DNA of 64,000 nt from Blastomyces gilchristii SLH14081 (taxonomy: Eukaryota > Ascomycota > Eurotiomycetes > Onygenales > Ajellomycetaceae): assembly GCF_000003855.2 (NCBI RefSeq), contig NW_003101674.1, positions 1,983,042-2,047,041 on the forward strand, written 5' to 3'. Positions 12,551 to 25,200 of this stretch are shown one piece after another. Numbering within the stretch: the first letter of the stretch is position 1; every line of letters begins with the position of its first letter. A program made the translations under genes and the position numbers. Below the pieces are notes generated by a model, which saw nothing but the letters and a program-made list of their open reading frames with translations, did not search any database and was not told where the DNA came from.

Positions 12551-13196
12551 GTTTTTGAAGGGGGGCTGGTGAAAACGGTGGCATCAGGTCGTTACGATTA
12601 GTGCTTGGATGTGGACAGATACAGGACACGTTTGAATGGATTGCCCGGGCTGGACTGTCCCCGTCATTTCTTAGAAAGAACCCACGTCGGAATATTTATA
12701 ATCATGCATGTAATGTAATGTACATTACTTCGGGTGCTAAGAATTTGAGTGTAATAAGGTATGGTTGCTCGATTTTTGGCCGTTCGGTATTTAAGTGTTA
12801 AAAACCAACCATGGGAGTTTGGGATTTTGGCCATCCATGTATGGATGATTTTTTTTGTATACATAGATTAGACAGTGTACGATTTTACTCTGTATAGATA
12901 GAACCTGGGAGAGTTGTACTATATATATACTATATCATTTTACATCTTTTGTTTTTACTGTACTTTTTTGTTACAGGACGAAGACGGCTATTGGCTGTGG
13001 CGATCTCCCTAGATCACGTGACCAACCACAATATTGATGGAGGTGGAAGGTTGGTTGATTGTACACTAATCTAGCCGCGCAGCATTCTAATGAATAGGTG
13101 TGTGGGTCACGTGGCCTCATATAGGGCATCCGGCCAACATATATTATTACTGGGGCAAAAGAGCTCAGTCACCACCAGCGCACTGCTGGTAGAAGG
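12551..13196. other. Intergenic region
   Basis: 3' flank of the exoribonuclease gene. I see no gene, RNA or repeat here, only TATA-rich stretches near 12925 and CACGTG-like sites near 13015 and 13110. Confidence 0.4.
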
Positions 13197-13212
13197 GCCG
13201 ATCAACAGGAAG

Positions 13213-13300
13213 CAGAAAACTTGACCTCGCTAAGTACGCCACTTGACCTCGTTATGTAAGCTGACCTCGCAAATGTGGCCCGTGCCACTACCTGACCTCG
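13213..13300 (+). repeat. Left TIR with spaced TGACCTCG motifs
   Basis: The octamer TGACCTCG occurs four times in 80 bp (about 13222, 13244, 13262, 13292). The right end has the inverse arrangement in more decayed form (21411-21469). Repeated subterminal motifs are usually transposase-binding sites. Confidence 0.6.
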
Positions 13301-13364
13301 CTCAATACATCTTTTCTTGTAATTTGAAACCACTCAATTATTTACCATCAATTCTACAATCAAT

Positions 13365-13433
13365 TCAAAATCAATTTAAAATCAATTTAAAATCAATTTA
13401 AAATCAATTTAAAATCAATTTAAAATCAATTTA
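13365..13433. repeat. 11-bp tandem repeat, about six copies
   Basis: AATCAATTTAA repeated head to tail inside the TIR element. Shorter runs of the same motif recur at 13585-13620 and 21180-21215. Confidence 0.85.
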
Positions 13434-13665
13434 ATACTGAAATTATTCTTGAATTTAATAGTAAAGTAAGTATTTATATAATTTACACTGAATTGATTAT
13501 TAATTGATTTTCAATCAATTGTTAATTATTTAAATATATAGATTGAATTTATTTTTATTACTATAATTAATTAACAATTAATTCAGAATCAATTCAAAAT
13601 CAATTTAAAATTAATTTAATACTGAAATTATTCTTGAATTTAATAATAAAGTAAGTATTTATATA

Positions 13666-13878
13666 TGTCACGTATACGCGATCACAAGTTATTCATACAT
13701 GTAACCCACGCGTTATCCACATGTTCATACATGTATGAACATGTTATATGTGTAACTCTCAGTATGCCTGTGTATTCTGAGAACTGCTTATCTTTTCTAA
13801 CCTTTTCTCTTTCTTCTTCTAGCTATTCTACTTAGAGGAAAAAACTATCTTTTATATTTCTGATGATCTAGTGTAATA
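13666..13878 (+). repeat. 5' LTR (213 bp)
   Basis: Paired with 20335-20357 plus 20872-21061. Differences between the LTRs are almost all C/T or G/A transitions. It holds about five CpG, unlike the internal region. Confidence 0.9.
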
Positions 13879-14254
13879 ATGATAGCATGTCTATATAATA
13901 ATCTCAGTTAAGAACATCTTAGTCAAGATACTACTGTAATCATTATTACAAAATTGCTCTAGAGTTTGTAGCAGATGCTGTGAAAAGATTAAGTACTCAC
14001 TAATGTGAAATAATCTATTGAAACTGATCACTGTGATATCAAGATCTAGCTTCTGTCATTAAAAGTCAATCTAATCAGAGATTTTCTGTCTATTGTTCAT
14101 CTTCTGTGAGAAAGAGCTCACTTTAAAACAACTCAATATCTGTAATATCTCTATTAGTCAATAGTGCAAAGTTTCTCTACATCAATCATCTCTTGATAGA
14201 ATGTCAGAGAATTGAGAGAGAAGTCACTTCATATCTCTCTTTTCTTTCCCTGCT

Positions 14255-17200
14255 ATGAGTGATTTGAAATCTTTCATAGACTTATCAGATGAGACCTCTT
14301 CTACAGTAAGTAAGAGTAAACAAGCTCAATCTGTCTTCTCAGCCTATTCAAAGACACAGTTTAAAATTGATGCTGCTCTTATACTGCTATACTATATATT
14401 CTTTAAGAATAAAAAACTACAACAACTCATAGGCATAGCCTCTGTCACTGACTTTGAGTGAGTCAAGGCCATATTCACTCTGAAAGAAGACTCATTCAGA
14501 ATCATCACTCTGACAAGAGTAAGAGAACAATTCAAAAGCTTAATGATATCTCATAGATCTATCAGCTGATTTACTGACTGAGTTGTCAAATTCTGTAGAG
14601 ATTCAAACCAAGCTGATGACAAGTCTATGTCATTTGACTCAGATAATGACTATCAGTAAAAGACTCTCTGAATGCAGCAGCTAGATTCTCTGTTTTTCAA
14701 TTATAATAATATACAATCAGGTTTCAGATCAGTGAACAAGATTTCAGATGACTTTAACACTCAATTAGACAAATCTCAGTAATTTATAATAGTCTCAATG
14801 TATTCAACTGTCAATGACTGAGTTCAAAAGGCCTTCTTTCATCTCAATTTCAATGTTACTCATCAAGCATCTGACATTAACATTAATTCTTGTATGCTAT
14901 TTACACATCTTATTAATTCTCTGAACACTCAGGCTCAAACACAAGAATATCAGAATATGAATCACAGTATAAATAATTCTGAGCATCATCAGATTGAGAA
15001 ATATGAAAATTATGTTATTAGAAACACTACATAAGAACTGCTGTGTAAATCTCACAATGTTCAGCTTCTCTCTAGTGAGTCATTCTCTTCATCCAGTTCT
15101 TCATCAGATGGAGAAAGACATCATCACAATGAACACCTCACACACTATCAGTATTACAAGAGCTGTCACTCTCACTGATAAACCTTGACTAGAGACAATC
15201 AGTATCATGAAGAACACTATTCTGTTAGACTCAAATCAGAAGACATTATAATATTCAATTCTGAGAAAACTGAAGTTCACACATTCATTCTTCACTTTCA
15301 ATAAATTGTAAATATATATAATGAATAAGCAGTGCTCATGATTCTCTCTTGATGCCTTTGTAAGAAAGCCCTTGAATAGCTTATAGATTTAGAATCAGAT
15401 ACAGTTCAAGAAATGAATGACAGCATATATCTTTGAGAAACTGAACTGCTTAAGCAATTCAGAAGATCATGATAATAAGTAATACAAGAAGTACTACATC
15501 TGTGCTATCATTTTATCATCAGGCACATGCTTTCAATTTTATTCTATTTAACCTGCAAAATCACTCTTCTGTGTGAAGCTGAGATTAATAATTAAATTCA
15601 GTTAGTTCAGTATCTTTATAATGATCTTGAAGCACAGCTGTAAGTAACCTGTCTCATAGATGAATTTACAGATGATTTTCCCTCACTCAATGAATTTCAT
15701 TGAAAAGTTAAGAATCAAGAAGCTGCTAGTTTCAAACTGTGATCTCTGCAATGACAGGCTCTCTGATCATCTTCCAGGTTCTATGAAAACAAGGAAGTCA
15801 ATCTCAAATATGATATCAAGTTCAGAACATCTAATGCTTCAGATTCTCTTCAGACCTCTGATAGAGTCAGCTGACTAAGGCTTATAATCAGTCATGACAG
15901 TCAGCAGCTAGATTCAACAATCAGAACAGTCATTATCAGAATCTTAACTATAAAAATTGACAAGATGTCTGGTCTAAATCCTGCAATGATCAAATCTATT
16001 ATACAGCTCTGAAAAATAATGACTTAATATAGAAAAACAAGAAATCTATATTGATCTCTGATATCTCTGATGAAAGCCTGTCTGCTGATGAAGTGACATC
16101 AGAATCAAAAAACAATTAATTGATCTTAAACATTATTTTTTCTTTATCAATGCACTCAATATTCTTTCAAATTCAGATATTAATTTATTTAATGTGTATT
16201 GCATGCTGAAGTTTTCTCATTCTTCTACTCATTCTCTTGTCACTATTATGTTAGATGAACATGAGTTATGTTTTTCATCAATTCAAGATACAGGCTTCAG
16301 CTTATTCTTGATTGACAAACAGCTGCTCATCATGCAATTCTCAGCTTCATCACTTAATTCTAATTCTAATGACATCAAAATTTTCATTCACAGAATATCA
16401 GATAAATCAGTCTTATCAATCAAGTACATCATCATCTTCATTCAATATGATTAATCATATCAGAATTTTTCTGTGACCTCACACTCACTGATCTACACTA
16501 TTTTTCATGTAGTTGAGACTCTTTCATTTCAGATGATAATCAGCATTGATATCATGAGAGAAATGAACATGAAAATCCACCTCAGCTATTCAGATTCTAT
16601 TCAATTTAATATAGACAGTGCACTCATCATATATCAATTATAAGAGCTTTCCCCCTCTGTCTCTCTTTACCTTGCTTGTAAAAGATTCCAGTACAAACTA
16701 CTTATACCATAATAATACCACCAGATCATGAAGTTCTACTTGCAGTTCATTATCATACTGTTCCAGCCTCTTCATCACATCAGCTATATTTAGAACTCAT
16801 GCACATTTATCAATCAGGCACTTGCATCACCTTAATCAGAGATATTATCACAAATCTCATAATTGACTCTGTTTCAGTTATAAATCTTGAAATACTGTCT
16901 GTCAAGCTCCCTGCCTGATCTATAATCAGCCACATTCATTTCTTATCTCACTTCACACCTGTTACCACCTATACAACCGCCTCAATTGCTAATTCAACTT
17001 CTTCAAAATCTCTCTCAAAAATTAACAATTCATCTATCAAATTAACAACATCAGATAGTGACTCAGATGTCTCATCAAGCTTGCTCTTTCAGCTCAATTG
17101 TACTTCAGACAGTGATGATTTTCATTCAGACATTTCTGCTAAGTTCAGACTTAAATACTGTCAAAAAATCTTCCAGCTGCTCTCTCAACTTAAGAAGCTT

Positions 17201-20135
17201 GTTTCTCTCACACTTGATTAAGTCAAGGACTTTCAAATGCCTATTTCTTTCATTGATGAAACTGATATAAAAGATCTCAAACAAAGCTCATTCAATATCT
17301 CTGCCTGCAATTGTATAGTCATGAACAATATTCTAGATAAGCTCTGTTATGAGAGAAGAATAGAAAAAGTTTCTCTACATCACTCATTCTCTGCAGCTTC
17401 ACCAGCATTTATTGTGTGATACAATGACAAATCGCGAGTGATAATTAACCTTCAATGAATCAATACCAAGCTTCAACTCAATGTCTACTTCTTGCCCTGT
17501 CAGAACACAATTTTATTCTCACTCAGACATACAGTGATGTTTTCTATTCTTAACATTATCAAAGATTTCTTTCAAGTTCTCATTAAACAATAGAATCACT
17601 GAAAAACCGCATTTATTATCTCATATAGAGGTCTTGAACAGCTAAAAGTATCTAGCATGAGTCTTGCTTTGAGTCCTGGATTTTTTCAACATATAATGAA
17701 GACAATACTTCAATCATTTCTATAATCTTCACTTCTTATCTATATTGATGATATAGTGATTTTCTTCATCTCTTCTCAACAACATCTGAAGAATCTACAA
17801 GCTGCTCTAACTTGTCTCAAAAACTCTGGCCTAACTCTATTCATTTTCAAATGTCATTTCATCTATCTCAGTGTCTTCTTACTAGAACATAAAGTATTCT
17901 GTCTAGAACTTTCTATTCATGACTTCAAAGTTAAAGCAATCTGACAGTTAGCATTCTCTATCACATTACAAGAACTAGAGACTTTCCTAGATTTGTTTAA
18001 CTATTACTATGAATTCATCATCTACTATGCTTAAAAAGTTGAATTACTACAAGTTTGAAAGATACAAGGCTTTCAGCACTTCTCTATTAAGAGTCATTCT
18101 CATAAAAAATAAGTAAAAAAGAAAATACTATCTACAGAAAAACTCTGCACATGCTGACAGAAGATTAAGAATGAATTATACAGCACACTAGTTCTCAAAT
18201 TCCTGGATTTTCATCAAGAATTCATTGCTTATATTAACAGCAGTAAATCTGACATAGAAGCTGCTATTCATCAGTGGGATAAAGATGATAAAGAACAATC
18301 TGTTTTATTCCTCTTACATACTCTTAAAGAAAGTGAGAAAAATTACAGATTTACAGAATTAAAGACTGCAGCTTTGATTTAACTTCTCTGAAAAGCATCT
18401 CAGTACTTTGATAAAAAATTCACAATAGTCACAGATTACATTGCATTGCAGATCACTCTTCAAACAATCTCAGTGAATAAGTATCTAAATAATCACTTGA
18501 ACTGATAATCACTCTTTCTCTCAATCTTTGCATCACAAATGACAATAATACATTAACAAGGAAAAAAGCATGTCAATGCTGACATCTTATTCTGACTCTT
18601 CATCAAGGAAACTGAGAAAATTAATCAGCTATCAAAGCAAGAACTGGTCTCTAAGCAGCTGCCAGAAAGGCCTGCTGACACATCTTATTATCTCACTATC
18701 ACAGAGTCAGAATCAGACACAATCTTTCAAGTATACTCAGTTAATCTCATTCAAATTCATCTGAACCTCAAGTATAAAATACAGCATGAGATCAAAAGAG
18801 ATACATATTTTCAAACAGTATATTACAAAATCATGCAGCAAATTGAGAATCAAACACAGAACTGCTATTAGTATTATGACTTTCAATGAGATAATGATAA
18901 TCAGCTGCTATACTACATCTGCAATGAAACTCTCTGCCTCTGTATATCACAGAAGCTGCAGACAATTATACTAGCTCAAGCTTATAATTATGAAGAACAC
19001 AGCAGTGCTACACAAACATTCTATTATCTATAATATCAAATCTTTATCTCAAAGCTTAAGGAAATAATTGCTAAATATTCAAATCAGTACTCTGTCTGTC
19101 AGATCACAGTGCCTTGTTACTATTAATAATTCAGACAGCTACATCTCATAGACACTCTCAAAGAGCTGTTTATCTCTCTTTCAATGAATTTCATCACAGA
19201 CTTGTCTCAGTTAAACAATTCATACAATATGCTGCTTACTGTGACAGACAAGTTTTTCAAATATGTTCAACTTATCTCAGGTAGAAAGAATAATTCAGTC
19301 AAATATTAAGCTGTATAATTTTTTAATGAAATCATCTGTTTTTGAGAAATTCTTAAGCAGTTGATAGCAGATTGAGATCACTAATTCCTCAATACATTCT
19401 GAGAAGAACTTTTTCAGTGTTTTAATACTGCTCTGTGTCTCACAACTATCTATTATTCAAGTGTGAATGAATAAGTGAAGCATATCAATCAAACTGTGAA
19501 AATTGTCTTATGATCATTGCTAGTTGGTGAATCTATGACTACATAAAATACACTTCTCTCACAGATTGAGTTTAATATCAATACAGCAACTTCAGAGATC
19601 ACTGATCAGACACTCTTTGCAGTTCTTTATAAAGTTAAGTTAATACTTATCTTCACTTCTCAGCTGTGCAATCAGCCCTTCTCTGTGAATGACTTTATAA
19701 ACTTCTGTTCTCAGCTCTGTCAACAAGTTCTCAATACTCTTGCTATAACAAGAGTCAGAATGTTTTCATATTTTAACAGTAATTATTAACTGATAGAGCT
19801 TTCTGAACAGACCTATCTACAGATAGTATGAAAAGACAAATATAATTACACTCTCTCAGAACAATTTGCTCTTTATCTGATTAAAGTTGACCTGTTTCAT
19901 ATAATTGAAAAAGTCAGCTCATTGATCTACTGTCTACAATTGCCTCTGCAATTCCACAGCATTCACTCAGTTATATTCATTATTCATTTGAAACTCTATA
20001 TACTAGATGAATTTGATTGACTGCTACCTGTCAGACCAGATCACATTGTAAATGATAATGAATTTTGAGAAGTTGAAGAAATTGTGAACTTCTGCATATA
20101 TCAAGAATTTCACAAGCAGCAATTGAAGATGTAAT
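14255..20135 (+). pseudogene. gag-pol remnant of the chromovirus
   Basis: Read across many stops. A gag-like frame starts MSDLKSFIDLSDETSS at 14255. An aspartic protease is visible at 16286-16294 (DTG followed by FSLFLIDKQLL). Reverse transcriptase spans about 17400-17950 with the YIDD box intact at 17741-17752. RNase H is near 18200-18500 (AAIHQWDKDDKEQSVLF). Integrase core spans about 19170-19700 (FITDLSQLNNSYNMLLTVTDKF). The region ends with a chromodomain-like piece near 20025-20135 (RPDHIVNDNEF.EVEEIVNF). Stops are mostly TGA at positions expected to be Arg (CGA) or Trp (TGG). No intact frame longer than about 100 codons remains. Confidence 0.8.
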
Positions 20136-20334
20136 GAAGTCAGAAGAAAGAATCATGAAAAGATTGTAATATTCTTATACAAGATTGCTCTCAGATAGTA
20201 TGTCACTGAGACAATATAAAATAACATGTTAAGTGTCAATGAATCTAACTTCTTCTATCTTGTATGTTATAAAAAGCATGTATCTTAGATTGCACTGATA
20301 TTAAGAATGATATCTTTTTTCTGTAGAGAGATAA

Positions 20335-21061
20335 TGTCATGTATACGCGACTATGAGTAGACTGGCTGCTGAGATTATGAATTTCACATTTGATCTCATT
20401 TGATCTGATCTCATACATTTCTTGGCGTGAATCCTGCTGGGACTGGCTATCAAAAAAACATGTAAAGTGACTATATATCAGATCTTAAAATGAAATCATG
20501 ACTTGAAAAAAATGAGAAAGTGATCTCATTTAATTTCATTTAGTTTCATTCTTAGTATAAAGTTACTATTTTTAGACATTTTAAGGTTTTTTTTAGACTA
20601 TTTTTAATTTTTTAAAAAGTAACACTTTTTAGTAACACTCAAATGAGATTTAAAGTCATTTAAAGCAATAAAAATAATTTAAATTGAGAAGTGAAAATCA
20701 TGATTCTATTTGAAAAATGTGACAAGAGTAGACAGTAAGTCTCACTGAGACAGTATAAGACTACTATCTAATGTTAAAACCATGTAATGAGATCAGTCAA
20801 ATTGATAATAAGACTATTAAAAAATCTGGTTCTGATCTCAGACATGATCACATGATCAGTCTAACTATGAGTTATTCATACATGTAATCCACGCGTTATT
20901 CACGCGTTCATACATGTATGAATGTATCATATGTGTAACTCTCAGTATGTCTGTGTATTCTGAGAACTGTTTATCTTTTCTAACCTTTTCTCTTTCTTCT
21001 TCTAGCTATTCTACTTAGAGGAAAAAACTATCTTTTATATTTCTGATAACCTAGTGTAATA
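20335..21061 (+). repeat. 3' LTR, interrupted by a hAT-like MITE
   Basis: Removing 20358-20863 and one copy of the 8-bp duplication leaves 213 bp, exactly the length of the 5' LTR. Confidence 0.9.
20358..20863 (+). mobile_element. 506-bp hAT-like MITE, copy 1
   Basis: Ends TAGACTG...CAGTCTA (7-bp perfect TIR, imperfect further in) and is flanked by the 8-bp duplication ACTATGAG (20350-20357, 20864-20871). An 8-bp duplication with short TIRs is the hAT hallmark. No coding capacity. An inverted copy of exactly the same length lies at 51901-52406. Confidence 0.85.
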
Positions 21062-21486
21062 ATATAATTTACACTGAATTGATTATCAACTGATTTTCAA
21101 TTAATTGTTAATTACTTAAATATATAGATTGAATTTATTTTTATTACTATAATTAATTAATAATTAATTCAGAATTAATTCAAAATCAATTTAAAATCAA
21201 TTTAAAATCAATTATTAAATATTTTTATCTTAATATATTTAATTCTGTAAAACATCTCTTTATATTCTATATGAATTTATCTGTTTATTTAATTGATTAT
21301 GAATTAGTTATACATGCTTTGATTGATTGATGAGTTGAATGAATGAATAAATAAGTGAATTGAAAGATTGAAAGTCAATTACTAACTGATTATTACTGTA
21401 TTGTGCAAGGTCAGGGTCATGATTATGTAATGAGGTCAAGTGGCGCACTTAGCGAGGTCAAGTTTTCTGTATACACGCCGATCAAC

Positions 21487-22252
21487 CCCCAACACACACA
21501 CTTGCTACGGCCACCGATCCACGTGATCGGCGATCGCAAGCTCCCTATATAAGGCCATGTAGCAGCTAGCTTCTCATAATACAACCAACTACTCTACAAT
21601 CACCTCCATCATTTATTTATAAAATGAGAACAAAAATCTCACCCTTCTCTCATCATTCAAGTATCTTCTCTTCCAAAAAGGCAAAAAAATAGAATAATAA
21701 TAAAAAACAGGCGGAAAAAAACACCCCTTCACAGGGTTTCAAGTTATGCAATTCATGAATATTAGACTGAATGGGGTTTAGAGAGCAGATACAGAAGAAA
21801 TATAGAGCAGCGTACAAAAAGAAGAAAAAAAAAAAAAAAGTTTGCTCTCTTCTTCGCTCGCTGTAAAAAGAATATATATATAAGAGGAACAAACAAATAA
21901 AATCAACAAATGACAAAAATAAAATTGAAAAGGCACGGCCTGACTTCGTACAAATCGCAAGGGTAAAGCTAGGCTATTAAGAGAGACGGAAAAGAAGAGA
22001 GGAAATGCTGCCGAAGGAAAAGAGCAGCATGGAACAATGAGACGACAAAAAAGGAGAAAGGGGAAAACAAGAAAGAAAAATAACACCATGGATTTCCCCT
22101 GTCATGAAAAGGGAAAAAAAAGCAGAGAAAAGAGAAAATAAACGCCCCCAAGAAAATAGAAAACAAAACAAAAAGAGAACTTCCATATAAAACGGAGCGA
22201 GGTATAAAATGGAGTGAGGCATAACTTCTGCCTTTCTAGTGTTTTGCTTATT
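21487..22252. other. Intergenic, 3' flank of the 1,221-aa gene
   Basis: Short normal-composition stretch, then from 21600 A/G-rich low complexity on the plus strand (T/C-rich on the minus strand), probably 3' untranslated sequence of the minus-strand gene. Hydrophobic frames here are artefacts of the T-rich strand. Confidence 0.5.
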
Positions 22253-25200
22253 CTATTTCCGAAGCGATCCCATCCTCGACGGTTCCTTGACCGAGCCAGG
22301 CATGACATTTTGGAATTCAGCCCTATCTGTAAAAAAGAAAAACAAAAGAGAAAAAAAAGCAAAAGCAACATGTTAGCATTCTAAAAAGTAATATATGTAT
22401 CGAACTAGGAAATGCCTGCCTACCATTCTCCGAATCAAAAGCAATCGAAATATCATCATGCTCGCCTGGATACTCCGGTATGTCGAGGGACACAAAGCCC
22501 GCCGCGGGATCATCAGCAGGCGTCGGCAGGGCAAATTTCGCATCGACGATCTTGACGCCAAACTTGCCAGAGCGGTGGTTGAAGCTCTCGAAGATGTCTG
22601 TGCTTTTCAGGACAAAGTTCATGCATTTGCCGTGGCTGAAGTCGTCGTGGAAGAAGGCGACGAGTTGCACGATTTTCTCCTGCGTGAGCACCTGGATGCG
22701 AACTTTGCTCGCTTCCCATTTCTTGTAGATGGGGACCACCATTCTTCTTCTGGAGATTGCAAATAAGGAGGCGAAACTGTTTTTAGGGAGCGTTGGTTAA
22801 ACGCTTTGACCAACGAAAGAATTTGGGGGATAGTTAGGGGGTAGGGAAATTATTTACCCGTCGAATACAACTTTAAAGTTCGTGATGGCTTGTTGGAATC
22901 TATGGAGATCTATGCACCGGAAGAAAGTTAATATCAAACTAAGAAAAGAGATAAACAAAAAAAAGGGGGGGGGGGTTGGGGTTTGATGATTTCTACCAAC
23001 CCTGTAGAGATGAGAAGTTATATCGTCGAATTACAGCTTTCGTCTGGGCTATCTTTAAGAGTTGGGCCATATCGCCCGGGGTTTCCTTAGGGACCAAATT
23101 CTCCGCCACGGAAATACCCAAATCCAGTTGGGGTGGCCTAAGAATGCTCAATGCAGTAGGAATAGTAACGTCGAGAGCAATTTCAAGCTCTCCAGGACCT
23201 AGAGATGAGAGTATATCTAGGTCAGTATAGTTCCCGCGAAATACAAATCACAATATAAGTCATGCTGCTACATACCAATATTAATTCTGTCCGTCACTGA
23301 TCCCCAATTCGACGTCACGAAAACACGCAGATGTTCAGATAAAATCGTAGAACTGTATCCATGCTGAGAATATAATGGGGAGGAGCTAGTATTAATCACC
23401 GTAGCAGAGGGCGAAGAGAATTGCAAATGTACGACGGGTTTCGATACCGAATGCCCATCCGGGAGTTGTTCCATCGAGAAAGACCGCATGGGGATGTCGG
23501 GTGTCTTCACCTCGTCTTGCAAGGTAGCGATGCCGAGGAGTAGCGAGTGTAATTTGGCGCGTTCCTCCTGTTCGTGGAATGTTAATAACATGGAGCGCTT
23601 TGCACCGCCGCCACCTTCTTGCGGTATTTTGACGAGAAGGGCTGGAGCACCGTCCTCGCCTCGCAGATAGCCAAAGACAATGGGTGTCCCGTTGCCTAGT
23701 TCGTGGGAAACACTACTGAGCGTCTTAACCTTAGGGCTTGTCACGGCGATGAACCGGAACCCTCTATGGGCTTTTCGCGTGCCAGTACCCTCAGTTATAG
23801 TTACGGATTTCTCGAAGAGGCGTATTCGACATCGCGGGCTAGGTTCCGGAGGGAATGCTTTGTTGGGACTGGAGTCCATGTATTGAAATACTTTCAAAAC
23901 GTCCTCGAACAGTAAAGTTTCGCCCGCTTCCGGTTGTAAGCTGTCCTCAGTCTTATGGGTATATTCCACAATTTTCCAGATCATTTTAAAGTCGGCCTGC
24001 TCAAACTGAATATCCAATTCGAAGCCACGAGGCAGTCGAACTCGCATCGAGTTAGTTCTCACTTGCCACTCTACATCTGCCCATGTGGGACCCAGCTTTT
24101 TATCTCCCTGGATCATTAAATTAACAAGTTCATTTTGGCTCGTAATTGAGACAAGAACATTCCAGTCACTTCGATCACGTATAATAGACAATACACAAGG
24201 AATTGCGAATTGTTCAGAATCGTCTTCGCTGGAGCTTAGGTACGCCTCCACAAACATCCTACCATAACAGAAATAACGGCTAGAGTCTCCCAATGGCATA
24301 ACATCACCAATTTCCGTCGCCTTTCGCGCTGTATCCATGAGCATGGATCGCGTCACTTGGCCGGAGAGAACTGCGGAAATGTCGGGCGCAAAGAAAGGGT
24401 ACCGGACCCATATTGTGGTATCGATTCCTCGGGAGAGATGCAGTTGTTCCATGGCTGCTGGGAGGATATTGTTTCGTTTCATCGACATCGCCAATGCGCG
24501 TAGATGGCTGAGGGTTCCTTGACGAACACTCATTAAACTACTCAACCTTTGATCGCCTGCCGTTGTGGCTACCGCAATCATAGTTTCTGTGCTCATATTT
24601 CCGAATCGGGACAACTCGGGGTGATCGGGGACAATATGCTCGGTAATCCACCAGGATTTCGCCAAATTGAGCACGCCCTGACACGTTCTATCAACATCAG
24701 GTGGAGAGTTTCTTCCGCCATTTGAGGGTTGAGGACGCATGGACGCTTCGACGTCAGACTTGCCCTTGAGAAACCACCATACACTTGTTCTGATCCATTC
24801 GGACAAGGACGTCTCCATGGACGGCTTAACGCTCTCTGCAGCATCGCTGAAAATATCATTATATTGTGCAGCGCGCGCTGTAAAATCAGCCAGGGCATCA
24901 TTACTAACGACATTAGCAGCGGCTCTCCACGACGTCTTCAAAGAAGCTGGATCTTTAGTTTGTTGAGTCTGATTATCAAAGGAGCTTTTCGGAGGCAGAC
25001 GTTGTTTATCTGGCTCACGATCCGGCTCTGCGGGTGAGGATCTCAAATAGGGTGGGGGTGGAGTGTCCGGATACGACCCCGGAGAAGTGTGTGTTGTTCC
25101 AGGGCTGTCCGACGCACTATTATGGTGTCTGTTTGGCTCGCTCTTGCTAGGCAGAGCAGATAATACACTTCCCCAAAAATCAAACTTCGGGGGAGAGGAT

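Larger units (their letters stand above)
13666..21061 (+). mobile_element. Ty3/gypsy chromovirus LTR retrotransposon, hypermutated
   Basis: Two LTRs of 213 bp (right one interrupted) flank about 6.5 kb of internal sequence. The 5-bp duplication ATATA flanks the element (13661-13665 and 21062-21066), and the host sequence on both sides joins as the tandem repeat seen uninterrupted at 13465-13490. LTRs start TGTCA; the 3' end is TGTAATA where TGTAACA is expected. A purine-rich tract (GTAGAGAGATAA) precedes the right LTR. Coding order protease, RT, RNase H, integrase, chromodomain marks Ty3/gypsy of the chromovirus branch. Confidence 0.9.
13207..21476. mobile_element. TIR DNA element (MULE-like MITE, about 870 bp) split by a nested retrotransposon
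   Basis: 13213-13260 and 21421-21469 are inverted copies: both start CAGAAAACTTGACCTCGCTA when read inward, with further matches beyond. A perfect 10-bp direct repeat GCCGATCAAC lies a few bases outside both ends (13197-13206 and 21477-21486). A 9-11 bp duplication is typical of Mutator-like elements. The outermost 6-7 bases of the two ends do not match, so the exact boundary is uncertain. Without the retrotransposon and its 5-bp duplication the element is about 870 bp. It encodes no transposase. It holds AT-rich direct repeats: a 185-bp unit starting near 13432 and 13617, with a third partial copy right of the retrotransposon at 21067-21210. Confidence 0.65.

Noticed and set aside
13365..13433. 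CRISPR-like regular repeat
   Set aside because: Eleven-base units without spacers in a eukaryotic AT-rich transposon; simple tandem repeat.
13880..20330. TGA used as Trp (altered genetic code) in the retroelement
   Set aside because: TGA also replaces Arg (CGA) codons, and TAA/TAG stops are present. The host genes use TGG for Trp and TGA as stop. Mutation explains it.
21778..22371. Phe/Leu-rich minus-strand frames
   Set aside because: Translation of A-rich low complexity that forms the 3' flank of the 1,221-aa gene.
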